DNA from: Siccirubricoccus sp. G192
GTDB taxonomy: Bacteria; Pseudomonadota; Alphaproteobacteria; Acetobacterales; Acetobacteraceae
Assembly: GCF_019084075.1 (NCBI RefSeq)
Contig: NZ_JAHREN010000001.1
Location: 2,763,501 to 2,827,500 of the forward strand
DNA length: 64,000 nt
Reading direction: 5' to 3'
Shown: piece after piece, positions 27,002 through 36,106 of the stretch
Layout: each line of letters begins with the position of its first letter
Position numbering within the stretch: position 1 is the first letter of the stretch
The notes under the pieces: model-generated
Databases searched by the model: none
Seen by the model: only the letters and a program-made list of their open reading frames with translations
What the model was told of the DNA's origin: nothing
Translations under genes and position numbers: made by a program

Positions 27002-27480
27002 GCCGGATGGACGCCGCAGATCGCCGCATCGTCCAGGCAACCCAGGCGGGGCTGCCGCTGGAGCCGCGCCCCTACCATGCTATCGCCGAGGCCACGGGCC
27101 TGCCGCCGGCCGAGGTGATGCAGCGGATGGAGCGCATGCTCGCCGAGGACGCCATCAGGCGCATCGGCGCGGTGCCGAACCACTACGCGCTCGGCTACCG
27201 CGCCAATGGCATGGTAGTATGGGACGTGGCGGATGAGGTGGTGGATGCGCTTGGCGCGCGCATCGCCGCGCTTGGCCTCTCCAGCCATTGCTACAGGCGG
27301 CCGCGCCACCCGCCGCACTGGCCCTACAACCTCTTCACCATGGTGCATGGGCGCGAGCGTGCCGAGGCGATGCGGGCGGTGGAGGCGATCGCCGCGGTGC
27401 TCGGCCCGGCGGCGCGGGCGCATGAGGTGCTGTTCAGCACCCAGATCCTGAAGAAAACCGGGCTGCGCCTGGCCGGCTAG
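26998..27480 (+). CDS. nirH: Siroheme decarboxylase subunit NirH
   Basis: This 160-residue AsnC-like protein pairs with NirG in siroheme decarboxylation. It has L-G-Y-R-A-N-G-M-V-V-W-D-V and C-Y-R-R-P-R-H-P-P-H-W-P-Y-N-L-F, matching NirL. ATGA overlap with nirG indicates coupled translation. nirJ begins 25 bases later. Confidence 0.88.
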   Translation: MSRMDAADRRIVQATQAGLPLEPRPYHAIAEATGLPPAEVMQRMERMLAEDAIRRIGAVPNHYALGYRANGMVVWDVADEVVDALGARIAALGLSSHCYRRPRHPPHWPYNLFTMVHGRERAEAMRAVEAIAAVLGPAARAHEVLFSTQILKKTGLRLAG

Positions 27481-27505
27481 GGCCAGGGCGCGAGAGGAGA
27501 AGGCG

Positions 27506-28711
27506 ATGCTGCGACTGTCCCAGTTCATGCGAGACCTGGCCGCGCCGGAGGGGGCAGCGCCCGTCGCGCCATCGCGCGCCCGGCCCGTGGCCCGGCCGGG
27601 GCCGCCGCGCCCGGTGGTGATCTGGAACCTGATCCGCCGCTGCAACCTGAATTGCCGGCACTGCTACTCCATCTCCGCCGATGTGGACTTCCCGGGCGAG
27701 CTCTCCACCGCCGAGATCTTCACGGTGATGGACGACCTGCGAGCCTTCGGCGTGCCGGCGCTCATCCTTTCGGGCGGGGAGCCGCTGCTGCGGCCGGACA
27801 TCTTCGAGATCTCGGCCCGGGCGAAGGCGATGGGCTTCTATGTCGGGCTGTCCTCGAACGGCACCGCGATCGATGCCGTGATGGCCGACCGCATCGCCGG
27901 CATCGGCTACGATTACGTCGGCATCAGCCTCGATGGGCTGGAGGCCACGCATGACCGCTTCCGGCGGCAGAAGGGCGCCTTCGTCGCCTCGCTCGCCGGG
28001 GTTCGCCATTGCCGCGACCGCGGGCTGAAGGTGGGGCTGCGCTTCACCGTCACGCGGGACAATGCCGCCGAATTGCCGGCGCTGCTCGACCTCGCCGAGG
28101 CGGAGGAGGTGCATAGGCTCTACCTCTCCCACCTCAATTATGCCGGCCGCGGCAACCGAAACCGCGGCGACGATGCCGAGCACGCCATGACGCGCAAGGC
28201 CATGGACCTGCTCTTCGACCGCTGCTGGGACCAGGCCCGGCGCGGGGTGGAGCGGGAGGTGACGACCGGCAACAACGACGCGGATGGTGTCTACCTGCTG
28301 CACTGGGCGCGCCGGCGCGTGCCGGAGCGGGCGGCGCGGCTGGAGGCGGCGCTGCGGCGCTGGGGCGGCAATTCCTGCGGCGTGAACATCGCCAACATCG
28401 ACAATCTCGGCCATGCCCATCCGGACACGATGTGGTGGCACCACAGCCTGGGTAATGTGAAGGAGCGGCCCTTCTCGGAGATCTGGTCCGACCTGTCGGA
28501 GCCGCTGCTCGCCGGGCTGCGCGCCCGCCCGCGCCTGGTAACGGGGCGCTGCGGCGCCTGCCGTTACCTTGGCATCTGCAACGGCAGCAGTCGCGTGCGC
28601 CCCTTCCGTGCCACGGGTGATGTCTGGGCCGAAGACCCGGGCTGCTACCTCACCGATGCGGAGATCGGGCTGGAGCCGGCGGAGGGCAGGGATGCGCTGG
28701 CGCTGGCCTGA
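27506..28711 (+). CDS. nirJ: Radical SAM pre-heme d1 synthase NirJ
   Basis: NirJ uses a 4Fe-4S cluster and SAM to replace two propionate side chains of didecarboxysiroheme. The cluster motif C-x3-C-x2-C is Cys46, Cys50 and Cys53 (R-R-C-N-L-N-C-R-H-C-Y-S). A C-terminal SPASM/twitch-like region carries C-G-V-N, C-G-A-C-R-Y-L-G-I-C-N and a last Cys in D-P-G-C-Y-L for a second cluster. Length 401 is normal. An alternative use in other tetrapyrrole pathways (AhbC) is excluded by the context. Confidence 0.94.
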   Translation: MLRLSQFMRDLAAPEGAAPVAPSRARPVARPGPPRPVVIWNLIRRCNLNCRHCYSISADVDFPGELSTAEIFTVMDDLRAFGVPALILSGGEPLLRPDIFEISARAKAMGFYVGLSSNGTAIDAVMADRIAGIGYDYVGISLDGLEATHDRFRRQKGAFVASLAGVRHCRDRGLKVGLRFTVTRDNAAELPALLDLAEAEEVHRLYLSHLNYAGRGNRNRGDDAEHAMTRKAMDLLFDRCWDQARRGVEREVTTGNNDADGVYLLHWARRRVPERAARLEAALRRWGGNSCGVNIANIDNLGHAHPDTMWWHHSLGNVKERPFSEIWSDLSEPLLAGLRARPRLVTGRCGACRYLGICNGSSRVRPFRATGDVWAEDPGCYLTDAEIGLEPAEGRDALALA

Positions 28712-30269
28712 CGCTTGGGCATTGCTGCTGGGGTTGCTGCTGCTGGCCGGCCCCGCCGCGGCAGCGGAAGATGCGGCGGCGCTCTATTCGGAGCATTGCG
28801 CCTCCTGCCATGGCGAGGCGCGGCTCGGCGGCCGTGGCCCGGCGCTGCTGCCCGACAATATGGGCCGCCTGCGCCAGCCCCAGGCCGCTGCGGTGATCGC
28901 CCGCGGCCGGCCGGCGACGCAGATGCCCGGCTTCGCGGAGACACTCTCGCCGGCCGAGATCGAGGCGCTGGCCGCCCATATCTTCCAGCCCGCTCCCGCC
29001 GACCTGCGCTGGGGCGCGGCCGAGATCGAGGCGACGCGCAGCGTGCTGGTGCCGCCCGGCCAGTTGCCTGCCCGGCCGGTCTTCGATGCCGACCCGCTCA
29101 ATCTCTTCGTCGTGGTGGAGACCGGGGACCACCACGCCACGGTGCTGGATGGCGACCGCTTCACGCCGATCCACCGCTTCCCGACCCGTCCGGCGCTGCA
29201 TGGCGGGCCGAAATTCTCGCCCGATGGCCGCTTCGTCTACCTGATGTCGCGCGATGGCTGGGTGACGAAATACGATCTCTACAGCCTGCAGCCCGTGGCC
29301 GAGGTGCGGGCCGGGGTGAACAGCCGCAACATCGCGCTCTCCAGCGACGGACGCTTCGTCGCCGTCGCCAACTACCTGCCGCACAGCCTGGTGCTGCTGG
29401 ATGCCGGCGACCTCTCGGTGCGCCGCGTAATCCCGGCAGTGGCGCTGCGTGGCGGCGCGACCTCACGCGTCAGCGCCGTCTACGACGCACGGCCGCGGCG
29501 CAGCTTCATCGTGGCCATGAAGGACATCCCGGAGATCTGGGAAGTCTCCTATGACGACAACGCGCCGCCGGTCTTCACCGGCTTGGTCCATAGCCATGAG
29601 CGAGGCATGGAGGAGGGGCTGGCCGCCAGCGCCGGGCTTTTCGCACTGCGCCGGATCGCGCTGGAGGAGCCGCTGGACGATTTCATGTTCGACCCGCCCT
29701 ATCGCAGCCTGCTCGGCTCGACGCGGGAGGGCGGGCGAACGGTGGTGGTGAACCTCAATGTCGGCCGGCCGGTGGCGACCGTGCCGCTGGAAGGGTTGCC
29801 GCATCTCGGCTCCGGCATCACCTGGATGCGGGAGGGGCGGCGGCTGCTGGCGACGCCGCACCTTAACCGGCCGCAGCTCAGCGTGATCGACACCGCGGAC
29901 TGGAGCGTGGTGGCCCGCATCCCGACGGATGGACCCGGCTTCTTCCTGCGCAGCCATGAGCGCACGCCCTATGCCTGGACCGATTCCATGATGGGCGGCC
30001 CCGGCGCGCGGGATACGATCCAGATCATCGACAAGCGCAGCCTGGAGGTGGTGCGCCGGCTCCGCCCCGCACCGGGCCGCACCGCGGCGCATGTGGAGTT
30101 CACCCGCGACGGCCGCCATGCCCTGGTCAGCATCTGGGAGGATGACGGTGCGGTGGTGGTCTATGACACCGAAAGCTTCGAGGAGGTGGCGCGGCTGCCG
30201 ATGCGCCGCCCCTCCGGCAAGTACAACGTCTTCAACAAGATCTCGCTCTCCGAGGGGACCAGCCATTAG
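28692..30269 (+). CDS. nirN: Cytochrome NirN, heme d1 dehydrogenase/chaperone
   Basis: NirN resembles NirS and performs the last oxidation of dihydro-heme d1 and hands it to NirS. The 525-residue product has a signal peptide (L-L-L-G-L-L-L-L-A-G-P-A-A-A-A), a heme c site C-A-S-C-H at 36-40 and a d1-type propeller with a family-like ending S-G-K-Y-N-V-F-N-K. It lacks the paired His blocks of NirS described above. The ATG at 28692, with GGAGGGCAGGG before it, overlaps nirJ by 20 bases. It is the last recognised nir gene. Confidence 0.9.
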   Translation: MRWRWPDAWALLLGLLLLAGPAAAAEDAAALYSEHCASCHGEARLGGRGPALLPDNMGRLRQPQAAAVIARGRPATQMPGFAETLSPAEIEALAAHIFQPAPADLRWGAAEIEATRSVLVPPGQLPARPVFDADPLNLFVVVETGDHHATVLDGDRFTPIHRFPTRPALHGGPKFSPDGRFVYLMSRDGWVTKYDLYSLQPVAEVRAGVNSRNIALSSDGRFVAVANYLPHSLVLLDAGDLSVRRVIPAVALRGGATSRVSAVYDARPRRSFIVAMKDIPEIWEVSYDDNAPPVFTGLVHSHERGMEEGLAASAGLFALRRIALEEPLDDFMFDPPYRSLLGSTREGGRTVVVNLNVGRPVATVPLEGLPHLGSGITWMREGRRLLATPHLNRPQLSVIDTADWSVVARIPTDGPGFFLRSHERTPYAWTDSMMGGPGARDTIQIIDKRSLEVVRRLRPAPGRTAAHVEFTRDGRHALVSIWEDDGAVVVYDTESFEEVARLPMRRPSGKYNVFNKISLSEGTSH

Positions 30270-31026
30270 GCCCGCCCCCGCCGCGCGGCCGGGTCTCCTG
30301 CTGGTCGGCCATGGCGCGCCGCGCCTGCCGGAGGCGCAGGCGGCGGTGGAGGCCCAGGCCCTGGCGCTGCGCCGCGGCGGCGCCTTCGAGGCGGTGGCCT
30401 GCGCCTTCCTCTCCATGCCGCCCTCGCCGGCCGAGGCGCTCGCGGCGCTGCGCGGCGACCCGGTCTGCATCGTGCCGCTATTCATGAGCGACGGCTATTT
30501 CGTGCGGGTCGCCCTGGGGCGCGCGCTGGCAGCGGATGGCGCGCGGGATGGCCGGCACGTCTGCCAAGCCAAGCCCATCGGCCTGATGCCGGGCCTCACC
30601 GAGGTGATCGAACAGCGTGCCCTGCGGGCCTGCGCCGAGGCCGGGCTGGTGCCCGGGCGCTGCGGGCTGCTGCTCGTGGCGCATGGCTTCACCGGCAGCG
30701 CCGCCTCGCGCGAGGCGGCGGGTTTCCATGCCGGGACCCTGGCCGAGACAGGGCGTTTCCGCTGGATCGACACCGCCTTCCTGGAGGAGGAACCGATGCT
30801 CCCCGACCGGCTCGCGGCGCAAGCCGGCGACATGGTGGTGGTGGGCCTCTTCGCGGCGCCCGGCGGCCATGCGGCGGGGGATGTGCCAGCGGCGCTGGCC
30901 GCCGATCCCTACCGGGGCGAGCGGCGGACCCTCTATACCGGCGCGATCGGCGCCGATCCCGCGGTGGCGGGGGTGATCGGTGCCGCCGCGGCAGCGGCCC
31001 TGGAAACCGGCGGGGGCGCGGCGTGA
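30265..31026 (+). CDS. CbiX/SirB-like chelatase
   Basis: The product looks like a two-lobed sirohydrochlorin or cobalt chelatase: G-L-L-L-V-G-H-G-A opens the first lobe and G-L-L-L-V-A-H-G-F the second, each with the metal-site His. It could insert iron into sirohydrochlorin to supply siroheme for heme d1, a reaction no other gene here covers; this is inferred from context. The start is uncertain. No ATG fits, and an ATT overlapping the nirN stop is the most upstream plausible codon; a longer frame starts inside nirN. Its TGA touches the ATG of the next gene. Confidence 0.75.
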   Translation: MRPAPAARPGLLLVGHGAPRLPEAQAAVEAQALALRRGGAFEAVACAFLSMPPSPAEALAALRGDPVCIVPLFMSDGYFVRVALGRALAADGARDGRHVCQAKPIGLMPGLTEVIEQRALRACAEAGLVPGRCGLLLVAHGFTGSAASREAAGFHAGTLAETGRFRWIDTAFLEEEPMLPDRLAAQAGDMVVVGLFAAPGGHAAGDVPAALAADPYRGERRTLYTGAIGADPAVAGVIGAAAAAALETGGGAA

Positions 31027-32037
31027 TGCGGGCGCAGCCTGATGCCGATATCGCCGCGACGGAGGGGGAGCACCCCTTCGCTACCTATGTCCGTACCCTC
31101 GGCCGCGGGCCCGGCCGTTCCCGGGCCCTGACGCGGCAGGAGGCGCGCGAGGCGCTGCGCATGGTGCTGCGCGGCGAGGCGGACCCGTATCAGGTCGGCG
31201 CCTTCCTCATGCTGCTGCGCTTCCGCGGCGAGGATGCGGAGGAGGTCGCCGGCCTCACCGAGGCGGCGCGCGAGGCCGCCGGCGCCGGCCCGGTGCCGGC
31301 GGGCATGGCCCCGGTGGATCTCGACTGGCCCTCCTACGGGGCCGGGCGGACGCGGGGCGCCCCCTGGTTCCTGCTCGCCGCCCTGACCCTGGCGCGGGCA
31401 GGGGGGGTATCGGGTGCTGATGCATGGCTCCAATGAATTCTCGCACGGCACGCCGGTGCCCGAGGCGATGGCGGCGCTCGGCCTGCGCCCGGCCCAGGAC
31501 CGCGCCGATGCGCTGCGGCAGTTGGAGGCCAGCGGCTTCGCCTATCTGCCGCTGGCGGCGATGAGTCCCGGCCTCGACCGGCTGCTGGGGCTGCGGGCCC
31601 TGCTCGGCCTGCGCTCGCCCATGAACACGGTGGCGCGGCTGCTCGACCCCTGCGATGCGCGGGCCGGCGTGGATGGGGTCTTCCATCCACCCTATATCGC
31701 TCTGCATCTGGGCGCGGCGGAACGGCTTGGCCGGCCGCGGCTCCTGGTGGTGAAGGGCGGTGGCGGCGAGGTGGAGCGGAATCCCCTGAAGCCGGTGGCG
31801 GTGCATATCTTCGACCGGGCGACGGGGCAGGCGGAACTCGACCTGCCGGCCATCTCGGCCGCTCGGCCGGATGGCACCGATCTTCTCCGGGTCTGGCGGG
31901 ATGACCGTGGCGCCGAGGCGGAGGCGGCCGTGGTCAAGGCGACCATTGCCCTCGGCCTGCTTGCCCTGGGCGCCGCTGCGGCAGGGCAGGCGGATGCCCA
32001 TGCGGCCGAACTCTGGAGCCGTCGGCACGGTCGCTGA
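31026..32037 (+). CDS. TrpD2/YbiB-like phosphoribosyltransferase homologue, frameshifted
   Basis: This is a homologue of anthranilate phosphoribosyltransferase of the YbiB type, whose members bind nucleic acid and have no proven enzymatic role. The first frame has the helical N-domain (L-T-R-Q-E-A-R-E-A-L-R-M-V-L, F-L-M-L-L-R-F-R-G-E); the second has V-L-M-H-G-S-N-E-F, S-P-M-N-T-V-A-R-L-L-D-P and L-V-V-K-G-G-G-G-E. The frames join if the G7 run at 31401-31407 loses one base, giving 336 residues. Similar genes often stand beside siroheme and nitrite genes, and it directly follows the CbiX-like gene. Confidence 0.8.
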
Positions 32038-32317
32038 GAGCCGGGCGCCTCCAGCGCAGGATGTCCGCCAGGTCGCCGGGCTTCCTGGCGGGCTGGCGAA
32101 GCCTCGCCTTTATTCGGCATCGCTCCCGCGCGGCTTGGCCCATGCAGGGATCACGCCAGCGGCACCGACGATCGGCACATCGCCCTGCGTCGGTGCACCG
32201 GTGCCCGGCGCAACGCTCCACGCCCCCCCCGTGGTGGAACCGCCCCCATGGTCCGGCGCTGGTTGTTGCGGCGGCTGTGCCTGCCGATATGAGTGCCCAG
32301 AGGCAAGGATCAGAAGC
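32038..32317. other. Intergenic stretch before trxC
   Basis: I see no supported gene here. A 69-codon frame on the minus strand (32110-32319) has moderate G/C bias at third positions in its later half, but would start on top of the trxC ATG, and no family is recognised. The stretch contains a C8 run near 32224 and no clear terminator hairpin. Confidence 0.3.
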
Positions 32318-32761
32318 ATGCGCGATCCGGTTCAGGTCGTATGTCCGCATTGCGATACGACCAATCGCGTTCCAGCCGAGCGTCTGGCCGATGCGCCGCG
32401 ATGCGGCGAATGCCATGCGCCGCTCTTCGAGGGCCGCCCCGCCGCCTTGTCTGAAGCGCGCTTCCGCCGCCATCTCGGCCATAGCGGCATCCCGATCCTG
32501 GTTGATTTCTGGGCCTCCTGGTGCGGCCCCTGCCGCGCCATGGCACCCGACTTCGAAGCCGCGGCAGGCGCCCTCGAACCGCGGCTGCGCCTGGCGAAGG
32601 TCTCCACCGAGGAGGCTCCAGGGCTGGCGGCCGAGTTGCGGATCGCCAGCATCCCGACCCTGGCGCTCTTCGCGGGCGGACGGGAGGTGGCGCGCCGCGC
32701 GGGCGCCATGCCGGCCCGCCAGATCATCGACTGGGCATCCCGCGCGGCGGGCGGCACCTGA
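32318..32761 (+). CDS. trxC: Thioredoxin 2 with N-terminal zinc ribbon
   Basis: TrxC is a cytosolic disulfide reductase. The 147-residue product has a zinc-binding start with C-P-H-C (about 9-12) and C-G-E-C (about 29-32), followed by the thioredoxin domain with W-A-S-W-C-G-P-C-R-A-M and the cis-proline segment S-I-P-T-L-A-L-F. Length is normal. It lies between the nir region and the cbpA-like genes and is not obviously linked to either. Confidence 0.92.
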   Translation: MRDPVQVVCPHCDTTNRVPAERLADAPRCGECHAPLFEGRPAALSEARFRRHLGHSGIPILVDFWASWCGPCRAMAPDFEAAAGALEPRLRLAKVSTEEAPGLAAELRIASIPTLALFAGGREVARRAGAMPARQIIDWASRAAGGT

Positions 32762-32953
32762 AGCGATGCAGAACTGCGATCCGCGGACTAATGGACGGCC
32801 TGTGTCCAGGCCCCGTTCACCTGGCCGAGATGTAACCGGCCACCATGGCTTCAGCCCTGACTGTCGCGCTCCTGGCCATTGCCACGTCGCGGTGCCTCGC
32901 CCCCGGCGACGCACCAATCCCCAGCATGGGCGGGCCTGTCCCGTGAGGCGGTC

Positions 32954-33892
32954 ATGAAGAACCCCTACGAGATCCTGGGCGTGAAGCCCGATGCTTCGCA
33001 GGACCAGGTCCGCAGCGCATATCGCGGTCTGGCCCGGAAGCTGCACCCGGATCTCAATCCGGGTGACAAGACATCCGAGGAGCGGTTCAAGGAGGTGTCG
33101 GCGGCCTACGACCTGCTCGGCGACGCAGAGAAGCGTGCGCGTTTCGACCGTGGCGAAATCGACGCCTCGGGTGCCGAGCGGCCACCGCAGCCGCATTTCT
33201 ACCGCGATTTCGCAGAGGGCGCCGCCGGCGGCCCGCACCCCTATGCGAGCGATGCCGGCTTCGCCGACATGGCGGATGCGGATGATCTGCTGGCCGAATT
33301 GTTCGGCCGTGGAGCCGGCGGGCGCGCCAGTGGACGGGGCGGTGCCCAATTCCGGATGCGTGGCGGCGATCTGCGTGGCCGCCTGGCGCTGGAATTCCTG
33401 GAGGCGATCAACGGCACGACCAAGCGGCTGACCCTGCCGGACGGTTCGACCGTGGACGTCACGGTGCCGCCCGGGACGCGCGACGGGCAGGTGCTCCGCC
33501 TGCGGGGCAAGGGCGGTGCCGGGATCGGGGGTGGGCCACCGGGCGACCTGCTGGTGGAGGTCGAGGTGGGCGAGCATCGCCACTTCACCCGCAAGGGCGA
33601 CGACATCCATTTCGATCTGCCCATCAGCCTGCCCGAAGCCGTGCTCGGCGGCCGTGTCCAGGTGCCGACGCCCGCCGGGACGGTTGCGCTGACGGTGCCC
33701 AAGGGCTCGAACACCGGCACGGTGCTGCGGCTGAAGGGAAGGGGCGTGCGGCGGCCGGACGGCTCCCATGGCGATGCCTATGCCACGCTCCGGGTCGTGC
33801 TGCCCGACCGGCCGGACCCGGCGCTGGAGGAATTCGTCACGGGCTGGGACGCCGGCAAGGCCCACAATCCGCGCTCGGGAATGGAGGGGTGA
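32954..33892 (+). CDS. cbpA: DnaJ/CbpA-type co-chaperone
   Basis: This 312-residue class B J-protein stimulates Hsp70. The J-domain spans about 1-70 with H-P-D in K-L-H-P-D-L-N near 31; a G/F-poor linker follows, and then two beta-barrel substrate domains (L-T-L-P-D-G-S-T-V-D-V and L-P-I-S-L-P-E-A-V-L-G-G). There is no zinc finger, unlike true DnaJ. cbpM follows with no gap, the usual pairing. Confidence 0.92.
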   Translation: MKNPYEILGVKPDASQDQVRSAYRGLARKLHPDLNPGDKTSEERFKEVSAAYDLLGDAEKRARFDRGEIDASGAERPPQPHFYRDFAEGAAGGPHPYASDAGFADMADADDLLAELFGRGAGGRASGRGGAQFRMRGGDLRGRLALEFLEAINGTTKRLTLPDGSTVDVTVPPGTRDGQVLRLRGKGGAGIGGGPPGDLLVEVEVGEHRHFTRKGDDIHFDLPISLPEAVLGGRVQVPTPAGTVALTVPKGSNTGTVLRLKGRGVRRPDGSHGDAYATLRVVLPDRPDPALEEFVTGWDAGKAHNPRSGMEG

Positions 33893-34264
33893 ATGTTCGA
33901 GGGTGGCGAATTCCTGCTGCGGGCGCGGCTCGACGCCGCTTCGCTGGAAGCCTGGATCGAGGCAGGCTGGCTGGCGCCGGGCCGGGCCGGGCCGGAGCCC
34001 GCCTTTTCGGAGATCGATCTCGCCCGCGCCTGCCTGATTCGCGACCTGCGCGACGCCATGGGCGTGAATGACGAGGGCATCGCCGTCGTGCTCGACCTCC
34101 TCGACCAGATGCATGGGCTCCGCCATGCGCTGCGCCGGCTGAGTGGGGTGCTGCATTCCGTGCCGGAACCGCTGCGGCGGGACGTCCTGGCAAGGCTCCA
34201 GGCGGGCACGGACGATGCGCCGATGGCAGGCCCCGCCGAGGGCGCGCCGCCCGGCAGGAACTGA
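33893..34264 (+). CDS. cbpM: CbpM-like chaperone modulator
   Basis: CbpM binds the J-domain of CbpA and inhibits it. The 123-residue product has a MerR-like fold: F-S-E-I-D-L-A-R-A-C-L-I-R-D-L and G-V-N-D-E-G-I-A-V-V-L-D-L-L-D-Q. It starts immediately after the cbpA stop. The last 20 residues are rich in P, G and A and probably disordered. It is the end of this group. Confidence 0.85.
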   Translation: MFEGGEFLLRARLDAASLEAWIEAGWLAPGRAGPEPAFSEIDLARACLIRDLRDAMGVNDEGIAVVLDLLDQMHGLRHALRRLSGVLHSVPEPLRRDVLARLQAGTDDAPMAGPAEGAPPGRN

Positions 34265-34415
34265 CAGGGGTTAGGCGGAACGCGGACGTCAACCGTAAGA
34301 GATCGTCAGTGTTTCCAGGGGCCTGGCAGGCAGCCGCCAAAATTCACAAACCCGGAATACCAAGTCGCTCCTGGGGAACACCGCCCAAGGTGTACACATT
34401 TGGCGGAATCCCTGT

Positions 34416-35144
34416 CTAAAAGGGCAGCAGCGCATCCAGCACCTGCTGGCCATAGCGGGGCTGCTGCAGGTCCGACAGCGTGCCGCGCCCGCCATAGGCG
34501 ATGCGCGCTTCCGCCAGCCGGTCGTGCCGGATGGTGTTGTCGCTGGCGATATCCTGCGGCCGGATCACCCCCTGCACCGCCAGTTCCCGCAACTCCGCGC
34601 TCACCCGCACCTCCTGCCGGCCGGAGACCACGAGGTTGCCATTGGGCAGCAACTGGGTGACGGTCGCGGCCAGGCGCAGCGTGACGGTCTCGTTGCGGCG
34701 GACGCTGCCATTGCCATCCGAGACCTGGTTGCCGGAGGTGCTGAGCAGCGTCTCCGGGCTCGCGGCACGCGGCAGCCAGCGTGTCTGCATGCCGAAGAGC
34801 TGCGGCATGCCGAGCGAGTCGCTGCCCTGGCGCGTGCGCTGGGTGCGGTTCTGCAACTGCGCCTCGTCCTGGATGCTGACCAGCACCGTGATGAGGTCGC
34901 CCACCTGCGCCGCCCGCTGGTCGCGCAGGAAGGTGCGGCTGCCGGGGCGCCACAGGCTGTTCGCTACCATCGGCGGGTCCTGTGCCGCCGGCATCGGCAT
35001 GGCCACGGGCCGCCAGGCCGGGTCGGCGGTGGGATCCGTCACCGCCGACATCTCCGGCGGCCGGCCGATCCGGGAGAGGCGTTCGGCGGTGCCGCAGCCG
35101 GCGAGCGCGAGGGGCAGCAGCAGCAGGACAGGTGCAAGGCGCAT
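34416..35144 (-). CDS. flgH: Flagellar L-ring lipoprotein FlgH
   Basis: FlgH forms the outer-membrane ring around the flagellar rod. The 242-residue product has a lipoprotein leader with the lipobox L-A-L-A-G-C at about 14-19. Family segments include L-W-R-P-G-S-R-T-F, V-G-D-L-I-T-V-L-V, N-G-N-L-V-V-S-G-R-Q and D-I-A-S-D-N-T-I. I chose the ATG ending at 35144; an upstream TTG is within flgA. It is the last gene of a leftward flgF-G-A-H operon. Confidence 0.93.
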   Translation of the reverse strand: MRLAPVLLLLPLALAGCGTAERLSRIGRPPEMSAVTDPTADPAWRPVAMPMPAAQDPPMVANSLWRPGSRTFLRDQRAAQVGDLITVLVSIQDEAQLQNRTQRTRQGSDSLGMPQLFGMQTRWLPRAASPETLLSTSGNQVSDGNGSVRRNETVTLRLAATVTQLLPNGNLVVSGRQEVRVSAELRELAVQGVIRPQDIASDNTIRHDRLAEARIAYGGRGTLSDLQQPRYGQQVLDALLPF

Positions 35145-35158
35145 GATCCGGGACCCTC

Positions 35159-36106
35159 TCAACGGCTGATGGGCGTGGCGCCCATGGCGACGCGCACCCG
35201 GTTCGGGCCGATCACCTGGCCTTCCACGATGCTGCGGCTGGCGAGATTCATCACCGGCACCAGCCCGCCGCGCGGCGCCGCCTCCAGCGCCCGGCCCTGG
35301 GCGCTGAGCGAAAGCCCCGGCGCCTCCAGCAGCATGGTGACCAGGGCGTTCTTCTCCACCAGCGAGGGCGCTGCGAGGTCGGCCGCCATGAAGGGCATGT
35401 CGCCCGCCATCGGCCGCCGCAATTGCCGCCCGACGACCTCGCCCGGGTGCTGCGCGGCGCCCGGCCGCACCCGCTCCGCCCGCAGCCGCACCAGCCGCAG
35501 GTCGCCGGGGCCGATCACCTCGCCAAGCGCAAGGCGGCGGGTGGCGAGCACCACGGGCTGGGTCGCCAGCGCACGCCCGGCCAGACGGAGGCGGGCGGTG
35601 GGCATGCCCTCCGCCATCACCACCAGGATGGCGGCGAAGCGGTTGCTGGTGGGATCGAAGCTCGCCGCCTCGATCGCCAGTTGCAGGGCGGCAGTGGGCG
35701 GCACCATGGGTGGCGGCAGCGTGCCGAGATCGAGCTCCGCCTCCGGGTCGAGGCCGAGGCGCAGCAATTCGGCGCGAAGCATGGCCTCGATCTCGTCCCG
35801 CGGCACGGCGCGGCCGGGGCGTTCCACCACCACCCGCTCATGCGCCGAAAGCGGCCGCCAAATGAGGCCATGAGCGCGGGCGAGGGCGAAAAGCTGCGGC
35901 GCCTCCAGCACCAGGCGGCGCCCCGGCGCCGGGGCGGCACCGATCGGCTGGCCGGCGCGGGCGCCCGCGCCCTCGAAGAGGTCGCCGAGCCGGAGCATCG
36001 GCTCCTCCACCACTGCCAGCGGCCGCAGCGCGGCAAGCTCCTGCGCTGGCGCGGGGCAGGGCAGGGCGGCAAGCAGCAGCACCGCGCAATGCAGCAAAGG
36101 GCGCAT
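35159..36106 (-). CDS. flgA: Flagellar P-ring assembly chaperone FlgA
   Basis: FlgA assists periplasmic P-ring assembly. A signal peptide (L-H-C-A-V-L-L-L-A-A-L-P to P-A-Q) precedes two SAF-like domains; the C-terminal one has L-A-L-G-E-V-I-G-P-G-D-L and G-Q-V-I-G-P-N-R-V-R-V. Length about 315 is larger than enterobacterial FlgA but common in alphaproteobacteria. The ATG at 36106 touches the flgG stop. Confidence 0.88.
   Translation of the reverse strand: MRPLLHCAVLLLAALPCPAPAQELAALRPLAVVEEPMLRLGDLFEGAGARAGQPIGAAPAPGRRLVLEAPQLFALARAHGLIWRPLSAHERVVVERPGRAVPRDEIEAMLRAELLRLGLDPEAELDLGTLPPPMVPPTAALQLAIEAASFDPTSNRFAAILVVMAEGMPTARLRLAGRALATQPVVLATRRLALGEVIGPGDLRLVRLRAERVRPGAAQHPGEVVGRQLRRPMAGDMPFMAADLAAPSLVEKNALVTMLLEAPGLSLSAQGRALEAAPRGGLVPVMNLASRSIVEGQVIGPNRVRVAMGATPISR

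Noticed and set aside
32110-32319. Small minus-strand gene opposite trxC
   Set aside because: Its start overlaps the trxC start, it has no ribosome-binding site or family, and only part shows coding bias.
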